A DNA stretch of 25,509 nt from Clostridiaceae bacterium (GCA_012727965.1 JAAYFZ010000227.1:1-25509); one strand, 5' to 3'. Shown: positions 8,044 through 16,940, counted from the stretch's first letter. Numbers and translations are program-made. The notes: a model not told the origin generated them from the letters alone.

Positions 8044-9191
8044 TGAAAAGAAGAACCTTAGCACTGGCAGCAGTCTTGATTTTTACAGTTTCACTGCTGC
8101 TGACATCATGTGGCGGCAAAGACCGCAGCAAAACTCTGGTTATTTACAACTGGGGTGAGTATATGTCCAGAGAATCTGATACCTACACCTTATATGGTCA
8201 GGACTATGAAATAACTGATGTTATCGAAGATTTTAAAACTGCTTACCCGGAATATGATGTAGTCTATAGCACCTACGATGACAATGAAAAAATGTACCCG
8301 ATGATCGACAAAGAGTCGTTCGACATTATCATTCCATCTGACTATATGGTAGTTCGTCTTATCAAAGAAAACAGATTACAAAAACTTGATATGACCAAGC
8401 TGCCAAATGTAAGCAAATATGTAGATCCACGCTTGGGAAATATTGAATTTGATCCGGATGAGGCTATCAGCAATCAGGTCTACAGCTATGCAGCTCCATA
8501 TATGTACTGTACAGTAGGCCTGATCTATAATCGTGATGAACTTGGTATGCTAAGTGATAATGATCCGGCTCAAGTATGGCAAACCCTCTTTGATACCAGG
8601 TGGGAGAATAGAATCGGCATGTATAATAGCATGCGCGAGTCAATTGGTGCTGCGCTCAATTATCTTGGCTATAGCTTAAATACAGTCGCAGCGGCTGAAC
8701 TTGAAGAAGCTAAGCAGCTGCTGATTGAGCAGAGAAAAGAAGTTAAGCCAATCGTAGGTATTGATGATCTAAAAGATAAGTATGTATCTGGCGAGCTGGC
8801 TGCCGGTATAGCCTGGTCTGGTGATCACGTAGTTTGTCAGCAAAAACTTGAAGACGGTGGCCAGGATCCGGAAATGCTTCAGTATATTCTGCCTGAAGGC
8901 TCAAACATGTCGATCGATATGATGTGTATTCCAGAAAACGCACAAAACGTCGAAGCCGCTCATAAATTCATCAATTTTATGTACGAGCCTGATGTTGCTT
9001 TGAAAAATGCCGTATATGTTGGCTATTCAAGCCCTCACATCGATGTCCTGAATAAGCTGCCAGAAGAGATTACAAGCAATAACAGCTATTATCCTGATGC
9101 TGAAACAGTTGCTTCGCTTGAGCTATACTATTCTTCAGAAGAGATAGATAGTACATATGATAAAATCTGGCAGACTATCCTGGCAAACTAA
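8043..9191 (+). CDS. potD: Spermidine/putrescine-binding lipoprotein PotD
   Basis: 382-residue substrate-binding protein of the importer. A short hydrophobic signal ends in the lipobox LTSC (Cys at about 23), predicting lipid attachment to the outer face of the membrane as expected for a Gram-positive cell. The mature part opens with the family-typical LVIYNWGEYMS and is a two-lobed type II periplasmic-binding fold (PotD/PotF family). A GAGGAGGGG binding site lies just ahead, inside the end of potC. A strong hairpin terminator 39 bases after the stop closes the operon. Spermidine versus putrescine preference cannot be decided by eye. Confidence 0.92.
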   Translation: MKRRTLALAAVLIFTVSLLLTSCGGKDRSKTLVIYNWGEYMSRESDTYTLYGQDYEITDVIEDFKTAYPEYDVVYSTYDDNEKMYPMIDKESFDIIIPSDYMVVRLIKENRLQKLDMTKLPNVSKYVDPRLGNIEFDPDEAISNQVYSYAAPYMYCTVGLIYNRDELGMLSDNDPAQVWQTLFDTRWENRIGMYNSMRESIGAALNYLGYSLNTVAAAELEEAKQLLIEQRKEVKPIVGIDDLKDKYVSGELAAGIAWSGDHVVCQQKLEDGGQDPEMLQYILPEGSNMSIDMMCIPENAQNVEAAHKFINFMYEPDVALKNAVYVGYSSPHIDVLNKLPEEITSNNSYYPDAETVASLELYYSSEEIDSTYDKIWQTILAN

Positions 9192-9230
9192 TTCATTGAT
9201 ATTTATATAAGGTACCATTATGGCAAAAAA

Positions 9231-9265
9231 GAACCGCAGCCTGTGATCTACACAGTCTGCGGTTC
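9231..9265. terminator. Bidirectional terminator between potD and the dehydratase gene
   Basis: GAACCGCAG-C-CTGTG, loop ATCTA, CACAG-T-CTGCGGTTC: 14 base pairs interrupted by one C/T mismatch. It is preceded by AAAAAA (a T tract for the minus strand) and followed by CATTTTA. It lies between two converging genes and can serve both. Confidence 0.85.
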
Positions 9266-9296
9266 CATTTTACTAATATAATATCCTTGTCTTAAG

Positions 9297-11249
9297 TCAC
9301 TCTTCAGTTGATGCGTCCGCTAGATATGCACTAGCTGAGACTTCACTTTTGAATTTTAGTCTATTAAGCAAGCGGTCAAAATCTGCAAATGACCAGCCAA
9401 TGATCTGCTGAAGATGAATTATTTCATCATTGATAGCCATCTGATCATTAACAGGCTTAAGCACGAAGATCTTATCATGCTTGGTTTTATCCATACCTTC
9501 ACGATCAAGGTATAGCTCTTCATACATTTTCTCTCCTGGCCGCAGTCCGGTAAACACGATAGGAATATCGATATCAGGCTCCAAACCAGACAGTCTGATC
9601 AGGTCTCTGGCAAGATCAACTATTTTTACAGGCTCGCCCATGTCCAGTACAAAAATCTCTCCGCCACGGGCTTGAGCACCAGCTTGAATAACCAATCTGG
9701 AAGCCTCAGGAATAGTCATAAAATATCTTGTAATATCGGGATGAGTTACTGTGACCTTGCCTTCTTCCCTTATCTGCCTCTTAAATAGTGGTATAACACT
9801 GCCATTACTGCCTAGCACATTGCCAAAACGGACGGCGGCAAAAGTAGTCTTCGGGAACATAACCGCCATGTGCTGAATCACCATTTCTGCCAGTCGCTTT
9901 GTTGATCCCATTACATTGGTTGGGTTTACAGCCTTGTCGGTAGATATCAGAACGAAACGTTCAACACCGTTCCTTGCAGCAGCCAGAGTTGTATTATATG
10001 TTCCAAGAACATTGTTTTTAACTGCTTCACTTGGGCTGTCCTCCATCAGAGGCACATGTTTATGAGCAGCTGCATGGAAAACAACATCTGGTCGACATTC
10101 GGAAAAAACAGTTTCCAGACGACTTCTGTCACGAACCGAACCTATCAAAACCAGCAGATCAAGATTTTTATATCTAGCGAGCAGCTGCTGCTGGAGATCA
10201 TATGCGTTATTTTCGTATATATCAAATACTATCAACTTCTTCGGATTAAAATTAGCAACCTGACGACAGATTTCGGAACCGATCGATCCACCGCCGCCGG
10301 TTACCAATATGGTCTTGTTCTCAAGTGTACCTGCTATTTCTTTGTTATCGAGTATTATCTGTTCACGCCCCAGCAAATCAGAAATCTCGACATGCTTGAT
10401 ATCACTAACACTGACTCTGCCATCAATTAGATCACTTAGCAAAGGCACTTGCCTCAGTTCACAGCCTGTTTTAGTACATATATCCAGAATCTCACGTTGA
10501 TCATGACTGCTGGCACTAGGTATCGCGAGAATTATTTCATCTACGCTGTAATGCCTGACAGCTGACATGATCATAGTTCTATCACCAACAACAGGAATAC
10601 CGCGAATCTTATAGTGATGTTTCTCACGATTATCATCAATTGCTACTACAACCTGACGACTGCCTGGATGATCCTGCAGTTCTCTGATGATCTGACTACC
10701 GGCATAACCAACACCAACGATCATGACCCTGATCGTCTCGCCTCTTTCGACAATATCATTACCCGTATTTTCTGTTCCTACTTTGCTAATTTCATTATTA
10801 AGATATCCCTTGGGTTTTTGCCTGGCATGCCTCGCCTCATGAAATGCACTGCTCATAATCATCCTGTAGATAATTCTGATACCAGTAACACCTAGAAACA
10901 GGAATAACCAGTAAATAACAAAAACGGAACCAGGATATTCAATTTTCCGCCATGACAGCACAGCTGCAACCAAAACGCCTTGGATAAGAGTTCCGGCAAA
11001 TAACACCAGATACTGATTGATACTGGCATAACGCCAGATATGCTGGTAAAAGCCGAAAAAATAGAATATAGCAAATGATAGAAGCACAACTAATCCAACT
11101 ATCTCCGGTTTTCTGATCGCAGACACGACATGCTGGAGATTTTCAAATTTAAGCATAACGGCAAACCATAATGCTATCACTGCCAGGGCAGCATCAACTG
11201 CAGCCAATAAAGACTTTTTGATAATAGGTTTAATGTCGGAATATTTCAT
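9297..11249 (-). CDS. Membrane-bound nucleoside-diphosphate sugar dehydratase/epimerase (FlaA1/PglF/WbpM/CapD family)
   Basis: About 650 residues. The N-terminal ~130 residues contain four hydrophobic helices. A first Rossmann-like domain follows (VGVGYAGS, about 178-185), then the catalytic short-chain dehydrogenase domain: TGGGGSIG dinucleotide loop (about 317-324), STDK, and the MGSTK box whose Met-x3-Lys replaces the usual Tyr-x3-Lys. That replacement is known from UDP-GlcNAc 4,6-dehydratases of this family, which start synthesis of bacillosamine, QuiNAc or FucNAc for surface glycans; the product here is inferred. The ATG at 11249 is chosen because ACGGGGCG precedes it and little sequence is needed ahead of helix 1. 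An in-frame ATG at 11279 has no binding site but overlaps an upstream stop (ATGA). No other glycan genes are adjacent. Confidence 0.88.
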   Translation of the reverse strand: MKYSDIKPIIKKSLLAAVDAALAVIALWFAVMLKFENLQHVVSAIRKPEIVGLVVLLSFAIFYFFGFYQHIWRYASINQYLVLFAGTLIQGVLVAAVLSWRKIEYPGSVFVIYWLFLFLGVTGIRIIYRMIMSSAFHEARHARQKPKGYLNNEISKVGTENTGNDIVERGETIRVMIVGVGYAGSQIIRELQDHPGSRQVVVAIDDNREKHHYKIRGIPVVGDRTMIMSAVRHYSVDEIILAIPSASSHDQREILDICTKTGCELRQVPLLSDLIDGRVSVSDIKHVEISDLLGREQIILDNKEIAGTLENKTILVTGGGGSIGSEICRQVANFNPKKLIVFDIYENNAYDLQQQLLARYKNLDLLVLIGSVRDRSRLETVFSECRPDVVFHAAAHKHVPLMEDSPSEAVKNNVLGTYNTTLAAARNGVERFVLISTDKAVNPTNVMGSTKRLAEMVIQHMAVMFPKTTFAAVRFGNVLGSNGSVIPLFKRQIREEGKVTVTHPDITRYFMTIPEASRLVIQAGAQARGGEIFVLDMGEPVKIVDLARDLIRLSGLEPDIDIPIVFTGLRPGEKMYEELYLDREGMDKTKHDKIFVLKPVNDQMAINDEIIHLQQIIGWSFADFDRLLNRLKFKSEVSASAYLADASTEE

Positions 11250-11275
11250 GTTTTCGCCCCGTTTACCATTTGATT

Positions 11276-11431
11276 TCATAAATTATATTCTTTTTTTATT
11301 ATGGAATCAGCATTTACAGACATCAATTTTTCAGCGGCTTCAGGGCTATATAAACTAACAATTCGACGTATGATACCTGTCTTGATATAGACTGGTATTG
11401 ATACAATGAGCAGCTGAAGCAATGAATTCAA
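11276..11431 (-). other. Unexplained short reading frame upstream of the dehydratase; possible gene remnant
   Basis: This describes the ~500-base gap 11250-11756. Read on the minus strand, a frame is open from 11431 to a TGA at 11278-11276 that overlaps the ATG at 11279. It encodes about 51 residues ending SPEAAEKLMSVNADSIIKKE plus YNL, with credible protein-like composition but no good start codon. Further upstream (about 11657-11639) AAAGGAGGG and GGAGGAG are followed by ATGs, yet the frame stops after 15 codons. The picture fits a decayed or frameshifted small gene formerly coupled to the dehydratase. I do not recognise a family, and chance cannot be excluded. Confidence 0.25.
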
Positions 11432-11676
11432 TTATGTCTGCATCAAAAAGCATCTTAACATATTTTGTTCACCTAGTATACCGCTTCTGATTTTCAAGCG
11501 GACTATACAACGCAACTGGACGTCTGACTTATTTCGATGCTTATTCCTGTTCATATACAAGTAACATTTCTTCATAATTAGCAAACATCCTGTACACAAT
11601 AAACTGTTATTATGAACCCATAGCAAGCAAACTTTTCATATAACTCCTCCTCTTCATACCCTCCTTTGAAGATAAG

Positions 11677-11712
11677 AAATCCCTTGAGTGTGGTGGCTCG
11701 AGGGATTTTCTT
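11677..11712. terminator. Hairpin with T-rich flank upstream of the DUF2156 gene
   Basis: AAATCCCTTGAG, loop TGTGGTGG, CTCGAGGGATTT: 12 pairs with one G-T wobble, followed by TCTTG. On the minus strand it is also followed by a T-rich stretch (CTTATC). No complete upstream plus-strand gene needs a terminator here, so it may be a leftover or a leader structure. A TATAAT at 11717-11722 directly follows, without a clear -35. Confidence 0.5.
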
Positions 11713-11756
11713 GTTGTATAATGGAGCTTGATATTGAAAAGAGAGAGGAACTACAT

Positions 11757-12650
11757 ATGCTCCCATTTAGGAAGATTACTCTAGATGATATACCGACCAT
11801 AGAGAAGTATTTAAGTTTTCAGGATTACCGAACCAGCGAATATACTATCGCTGGAATTTATATGTGGCGCAATTTTTATGATATGTCATTTTGTATAGTA
11901 AGCGAAATGCTGTTTATCAAAATGACATTTAGGTCTGAAACTCCCTATTTTTGCATTCCTGTTGGGCCTGGAGATCTGCGCCAGGCTTTGGCTGAATTAA
12001 GAAACTGCTGCCAGGAACAAAAGCATGACCTCTATTTTGCTGCGGTCCCCGAACAAGCGAAGAATATACTAGAAGAAGAATTCGGTACACCCATATCTGT
12101 TGAAGCTACGCGCGATTGGTACGATTATCTTTATCTTCGGGATGATCTTGCTGAGCTTAAGGGGAAAAAATTCAAAACACCGAGAAATCATATTAACAAA
12201 TTCAAACGCACTTACACTGACTATATATTTGCCAGGATAGATGAGAGCAATATTGAACGTGTACGCGAGTTCTATACAGAGTATGCACCTGAAAACACTC
12301 CGGAAGGTGAGTTTCCTGAGGCAGAGAGCGAGGCCGTTACTGAGTTTCTGCAGGACTATTTCAATAAATTTTCATCAATTGGCTATATGCTGGAGATTCA
12401 TGGTCAGGTTGCTGGTTTTGCATTTGGCGAGATCATAAACGACACTTTATTTGTACATATTGAAAAAGCTTCGCTGGACTGGCACGGTTCCTATCAAATA
12501 CTAGTAAACGGTTTTGCGCAAGAAGCCCCCGAAACCGTTAAGTACATCAACCGTGAAGAAGATGTCGGTATCGAGGGCCTTCGTCAGTCCAAACTTTCTT
12601 ATAATCCGATCGAGCTTCTTGCGAAGTATACGATCAGAGTTAAACTCTGA
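11757..12650 (+). CDS. DUF2156 domain protein (phosphatidylglycerol lysyltransferase C-terminal-like, GNAT fold)
   Basis: 297-residue soluble protein. The two-part GNAT-like layout of DUF2156 proteins is seen: an N-terminal half beginning LPFRKITLDDIPTIEKYL, and a C-terminal half with the recurrent KTPRNHINKFK segment. The MprF C-terminal domain, which transfers aminoacyl groups from tRNA to lipid, belongs to the same family. This protein lacks any membrane helices, so a lipid substrate is doubtful and the true acceptor is unknown. ATG 11757 is chosen because GAGAGAGGA lies eight bases upstream; in-frame starts at 11688 and 11721 fall in or next to the hairpin. It ends nine bases from the convergent oxidoreductase gene. 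Confidence 0.8.
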   Translation: MLPFRKITLDDIPTIEKYLSFQDYRTSEYTIAGIYMWRNFYDMSFCIVSEMLFIKMTFRSETPYFCIPVGPGDLRQALAELRNCCQEQKHDLYFAAVPEQAKNILEEEFGTPISVEATRDWYDYLYLRDDLAELKGKKFKTPRNHINKFKRTYTDYIFARIDESNIERVREFYTEYAPENTPEGEFPEAESEAVTEFLQDYFNKFSSIGYMLEIHGQVAGFAFGEIINDTLFVHIEKASLDWHGSYQILVNGFAQEAPETVKYINREEDVGIEGLRQSKLSYNPIELLAKYTIRVKL

Positions 12651-12659
12651 AGCTCTTAA

Positions 12660-13631
12660 TCAGTCACGATATCCCATATCATTAAGCACTTTGTCGATGG
12701 CACGGGCATTCTTAATGCTGAAATCATGGCTAACATTTGGTGTTTCGCCATCGGTTATGCATCTGCCAAGCTGTTCTACCTCAAGTTTATAATTGTTGGG
12801 TGTTTCAACATAATGCGTCGTTGTCTTATCACCTTCAATAATGTCATAGGACAGACGCCCATTGGCATTAAAAGGAATCGGCGCGGCAATTGTACCCTTG
12901 CTGCCATGAATGAAGAATCGGTCTGACCTCTGCGGTGAACACATGCCAGTCACGATACTTGCCCTGCAGCCACTTGGAAACTCCATGTAGGCAGCGGCAA
13001 AATCATCTATCTTCTCATCTGTAAATCTGGCAAAAGCCTTGACCATTGAAGGTTCTTCGCCTGTGATAGTCAGAATCAAACTAATATTATAACAGCCGAG
13101 GTCATAAACTCCACCGCCTAATGTATCCCTCTGAACTCTGATATTTTCAGACGAGTAGCCTGATGTCAAAAAGGTAGTCTCGATAAAACCGAGCTTTCCA
13201 ATTGCGCCACCATCGACAGCATCTTTTATTGCCTTGATTATTGGACTGTGAAGATAAGCGAATGCTTCCATGAATTTGACACCTGCCTTGTCGCAGGCAA
13301 CAATCATCTCTTGGATATCAGCTTCCTCACCTGCAAGCGGTTTCTCGCAGAGAACATGCTTACCCTTTTCAGCGGCTTTGATAACCCACTCCTTATGCAT
13401 ATTGTTTGGCAGAGGAATATAAACAGCTTCAATTTCAGTATCTTCGAGCATTTCCTCAAGGCTGTAATAACCTTTCTTGAAACCGAACATTTCTCGGAAA
13501 TTGTCTACCTTTTCCTTGTTGCGTCCTGCTATACCATATAATTCACAATTATCTGCCATTAGCATAGCCGGTATTACCTGCCCGAGAGCAATATTAGCTG
13601 TTCCGAGTACACCCCATTTGATTTTTCTCAT
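12660..13631 (-). CDS. Gfo/Idh/MocA family NAD(P)-dependent oxidoreductase
   Basis: 323-residue cytosolic dehydrogenase of sugars, inositols or related polyols. The N-terminal Rossmann fold has GVLGTANIA at 7-15, and the family hallmark EKP stands at 96-98 (Lys contacts nicotinamide and substrate). The C-terminal alpha/beta domain carries GGGVYDLGCY at about 172-181, typical of the trans-1,2-dihydrobenzene-1,2-diol dehydrogenase-like branch. Binding site GGAGG precedes the ATG. The cyclase gene lies 71 bases upstream on the same strand; a TATAAT (minus strand, 13688-13683) in that gap may give it its own promoter. Substrate is unknown. Confidence 0.9.
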   Translation of the reverse strand: MRKIKWGVLGTANIALGQVIPAMLMADNCELYGIAGRNKEKVDNFREMFGFKKGYYSLEEMLEDTEIEAVYIPLPNNMHKEWVIKAAEKGKHVLCEKPLAGEEADIQEMIVACDKAGVKFMEAFAYLHSPIIKAIKDAVDGGAIGKLGFIETTFLTSGYSSENIRVQRDTLGGGVYDLGCYNISLILTITGEEPSMVKAFARFTDEKIDDFAAAYMEFPSGCRASIVTGMCSPQRSDRFFIHGSKGTIAAPIPFNANGRLSYDIIEGDKTTTHYVETPNNYKLEVEQLGRCITDGETPNVSHDFSIKNARAIDKVLNDMGYRD

Positions 13632-13702
13632 TGTTATTCCTCCGAATCATAAGTAGTTTTAAATTGGAAAGACTTATTACTTATTATATCATTAGTATTC
13701 TT

Positions 13703-14344
13703 TTATCGTTCAATTGCATAAGCCCTGACGGGAGATCCATCTATACCCGGAATGTTCATTGGCACTGCATGAAGCTCAACAACTGGTTTATTGATCAATT
13801 CAACATTGATCATACTTTCTAGAATTACTATATTGGCAGACAACAGCCTTCGATGTATCCGCATATGATCCGTAGCACTAATAGATGGACTTTCAAGCCC
13901 TACAAAAACTATCCCCTTCGCAATCAGCCAGTCAGCCAGCTGAAGATCTAGTGCCGGATAGTCCGCAAAATAATCCAATTCCGGCTCTTCTGAACATCTT
14001 TTGTGCCAATCAGTTCTCAGAACGATTCTTTTTATGTCTTGATAGTTATTCCATACACTTTCAATCAATTCAATATCTATGATCGTTCCAGCCTCTGCAT
14101 CATGAAGATCTATTATCAGTGTTTCACCGACATAAGAATCTACAGGCTGAACCCCTAGACCACTACCATCAACTATGGCATGTAGTGGAGCATCTATATG
14201 CGTACCGGTATGAGATCCAAGTTTGATGGTAGATATCATGTAGTTATCATCGTCAGCTCTGGATGATCTTATCTCCGGTGATGAATCACCAGGAAAAACA
14301 TTGGTACTGTTTGTTATGGGGATAGATAAGTCTATTATTCTCAT
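13703..14344 (-). CDS. Cyclase family protein (kynurenine formamidase-like metal hydrolase)
   Basis: 213-residue enzyme of the cyclase/KynB family, amidohydrolases that bind divalent metal and open or close amide or lactone rings. The metal-binding signature HTGTHIDAPLH (45-55) is complete, and the C-terminal PGIDGSPVRA matches the family end block. The ATG at 14344 is chosen because AGGAGG lies ten bases upstream; a longer frame from a TTG at 14380 would start before that site. No tryptophan-degradation genes are nearby, so kynurenine formamidase activity is not supported specifically. It may act with the downstream Gfo/Idh oxidoreductase on a shared carbohydrate or amide substrate (inference). 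Confidence 0.88.
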   Translation of the reverse strand: MRIIDLSIPITNSTNVFPGDSSPEIRSSRADDDNYMISTIKLGSHTGTHIDAPLHAIVDGSGLGVQPVDSYVGETLIIDLHDAEAGTIIDIELIESVWNNYQDIKRIVLRTDWHKRCSEEPELDYFADYPALDLQLADWLIAKGIVFVGLESPSISATDHMRIHRRLLSANIVILESMINVELINKPVVELHAVPMNIPGIDGSPVRAYAIER

Positions 14345-14433
14345 AATTGTCAGACCTCCTATGCAATTTTTATCAATCAACTCTATTAGTTTTTCTATTT
14401 GTAGACCTCTTGACTCAAATGATATCCGTCCTG

Positions 14434-14462
14434 TCTATAAATAGAAAGTACATATATCACAA
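14434..14462 (-). promoter_or_regulatory. Candidate promoter for the cyclase gene
   Basis: On the minus strand TTGTGA (14462-14457) and TATAGA (14439-14434) are 17 bases apart, about 90 bases before the cyclase ATG. Four or five of six bases match consensus in each box. This is only a pattern match in an A+T-rich divergent region. Confidence 0.35.
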
Positions 14463-14509
14463 GACATGCGATATTTATATGATTTTTCTTGACATAAACG
14501 GTTTTTTGA

Positions 14510-14537
14510 TTGACAAATTCATGCTAAAATCTATACT
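14510..14537 (+). promoter_or_regulatory. Promoter of hppA
   Basis: TTGACA (14510-14515) and TATACT (14532-14537) with a 16-base spacer. A second TTGACA at 14489-14494 has no matching -10. The leader up to the GTG at 14671 would be about 125 bases and contains short complementary stretches (ACTTC/GAAGT, about 14573-14603), but I recognise no known riboswitch. This covers the 326-base gap between the cyclase gene and hppA. Confidence 0.6.
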
Positions 14538-14670
14538 GGTGTGATTTGGCAAGCAATAAGATGTTTAGACTGAACTTCGGCAGGTATTTAAAAAAACTGA
14601 AGTAGTTAACAGTTATTGGTTTTATAGCAGTCACTTTTCACATACAAAATGACAACGGAGGACATAGAAC

Positions 14671-16843
14671 GTGATCTATGCATTTATCATCCCAATCCTG
14701 ATAGCTGTAGTAATCACTCTTGGCTTCGCGGCTTATAACTTCATGCGAGTCAAAAAGATGGATGCAGGCACAGAACTAATGAAAGAGATTGCTGCTGCAA
14801 TTCAGGAGGGATCAGACTCATTTATTAACCATGAGTACAAGATCATTGCTGTTGCTGCAGTAGTTATCGCGGTTGTTCTTGGAGTCATTATCGACTGGTA
14901 CGCTGGTGTTGCGTTTCTAATTGGTACGATAATGAGTGCCACAGCTGGCTTTATCGGCATGAAAATCGCCACGATTTCAAACGTTAGAGTTTCTAACGAG
15001 GCGAGAGTCACTAATGACCTGGGCAAAACGATGAAGGTCGCTCTGCGCGGCGGCAGCGTCATGGGTTTGTCAGTTGGTGGCCTTGGACTGCTTGGTCTGC
15101 TGATAGTTTATGTGATTTTTGGTGTAATCATGGGACAGGCAGACGCCGAAAATGTTACGGTAGTCGAAAACTGGATCGGAATTCCCTTCATCCCTTTCAC
15201 AATGACAGTAACCGGTTATTCACTTGGCTGTTCTGTTGTTGCTCTCTTTGACCGTGTTGGTGGCGGTATCTATACAAAAGCTGCTGATATGGGTGCTGAC
15301 CTCGTCGGTAAAACAGAGGCCCATATCCCAGAAGATGACCCGCGTAATCCTGCGACAATTGCTGACAATGTTGGTGATAACGTTGGCGACGTAGCCGGTC
15401 TTGGCAGCGATCTGCTTGAGAGCTATATCGGTGCTATCATCTCATGTATTGTTCTCTCTTCATATATGTTCTTTACCGGCTTACACGGCAATGACCCAAT
15501 CAGTTCAGAACTACTGGCCAAGCTGCTGGTGTTTCCCATTTTGTTCTCGGCACTGGGACTTGCAGCATGTGTAATTGGTATTGCTTATGTCCTAATGCGT
15601 AAGGCCAGCGATAATCCACATCGCGAGCTGAATATCTCGCTATGGTCAAGTGCTCTCCTCATAGTTGTAGGAGGCGCAGTTTTCACATACTTTTTCTTCA
15701 ATGGCATGAATGTATCTTCAGCAGGATTTGCTGCCGGATCAATGTCACCCTGGATTGCCGCCGTTATCGGAATCATCGCAGGTATAGCAATTGGATATTT
15801 CGCCGAGCGTTACACAAGCTATGATTTCAAACACACAAAAAACATAGCTATCGCGTCAAAAGGCGGAGCAGCGCTTACTATTACAAACGGTCTGGCCGTT
15901 GGTATGAAGTCTGTATTTCTACCAGTCATAACTCTCGCGATTGCTGTAATCAGTTCAAATGCAGTTTCCGGAATCTACGGGTGTTGCCATGGCAGCAATA
16001 GGTATGCTATCTTTCCTGGCTGCTACAGTTTCTGTTGACACTTATGGCCCTATAGCCGACAACGCCGGCGGCATCTCTGAGATGAGCAAGCTGGCACCGG
16101 AGGTAAGGCAGATAACAGATAAGCTTGACTCAGTTGGCAATACTACCGCAGCGATTGGCAAGGGCTTTGCCATCGGCTCTGCAGCTCTCGCTTCATTGTC
16201 GCTGCTCGTTTCCTTTATGTATGCACAAGTTGGAATCAACGATACTGTTGTTGAAGTTTCACTTAATATCATTAACTCATATGTTCTGGCCGGTGCTTTT
16301 GTAGGTGCTGCCATGCCATTTCTCTTCTCAAGCCTGCTAATCGACGCAGTAGCTAAGAGTGCTGGTGATATGGTGGACGAGGTCAGACGTCAATTCCGCG
16401 AGATGCCTGGCATATTGACTGGCGAGACTAAGCCTGACTATAAACGCTGTATCACAATTTCAGCAGCTGGTGCTCTTCGTGAAATGAAGCTGCCTGTCTT
16501 CCTGGCAGTTGGTGTTCCATTAGCCAGCGGATTTCTCTTCGGACCCAGTTTCGCCGGCGGTCTGTTGATCGGTGCAACGATCTCTGCAGTCATGCTTGCT
16601 CTCTTTTCCGCGAACTGTGGCGGAGCCTGGGACAATGCCAAGAAATTTGTCGAGGCTGGTGGTGTTGATGGCGAGGGCAAAGGCTCAGCAACGCATGATG
16701 CAACAGTCATCGGCGATACTGTTGGCGATCCCCTCAAGGACACAGTCGGACCTTCACTTGATATTCTTATTAAGATAATGTCAACCGTTTCACTAATTGC
16801 TGTATCAATTTACAGTCACTTTAATTTACTGGATCTTTTCTAA
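14671..16843 (+). pseudogene. hppA: Membrane-bound ion-translocating pyrophosphatase, interrupted by a one-base frameshift
   Basis: Integral membrane enzyme that hydrolyses pyrophosphate and pumps H+ or Na+ out of the cytosol. Two frames together give the whole ~723-residue protein. The first (14671-16038) carries GADLVGKTE (208-216) and DNVGDNVGD (232-240). The second carries YGPIADNAGGI, GNTTAAIGKG and GDTVGDPLKD; on its own it can open at ATG 15959. The first frame runs off into 19 unrelated residues after GIYG. Removing one G of the GGG at 15979-15981 restores the conserved GIYG-VAMAAIGML. No second lesion is seen, so this is a very recent mutation or a sequencing/assembly error. Ala493 and Gly496 in GNTTAAIGKG are the residues typical of K+-dependent enzymes. 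Start GTG follows CGGAGG. Confidence 0.85.
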
Positions 16844-16873
16844 TACCAGTAATTACCTTTCCAAGTTTTAAAA

Positions 16874-16908
16874 AAGGATCGTCCGCACAAAAAACGCGGA
16901 CGATCCTT
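16874..16908. terminator. Strong bidirectional terminator between hppA and addA
   Basis: A perfect 13-pair stem, AAGGATCGTCCGC (16874-16886) and GCGGACGATCCTT (16896-16908), with a nine-base A-rich loop. It is flanked by AAAAA on the left and TTCTTTA on the right, so it can end both converging transcripts. Confidence 0.92.
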
Positions 16909-16940
16909 CTTTACATGATGGTTTCTATTCAAATATTACT

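Noticed and set aside
10056..10430. Plus-strand open frame of 124 codons
   Set aside because: Entirely antisense to the conserved Rossmann domain of the dehydratase; no family resemblance.
14538..14670. Riboswitch in the hppA leader
   Set aside because: I could not match the cores of the fluoride, c-di-GMP or other classes I know; only short complementary segments are present.
15975..15985. Programmed frameshift in hppA
   Set aside because: No slippery heptamer, stimulatory hairpin or internal binding site is evident, and such recoding is not known for this family; kept only as an alternative.
15959..16843. Independent gene starting at ATG 15959
   Set aside because: Its body is the C-terminal half of the pyrophosphatase; the first ten codons overlap the upstream frame and the protein would lack half the active site.
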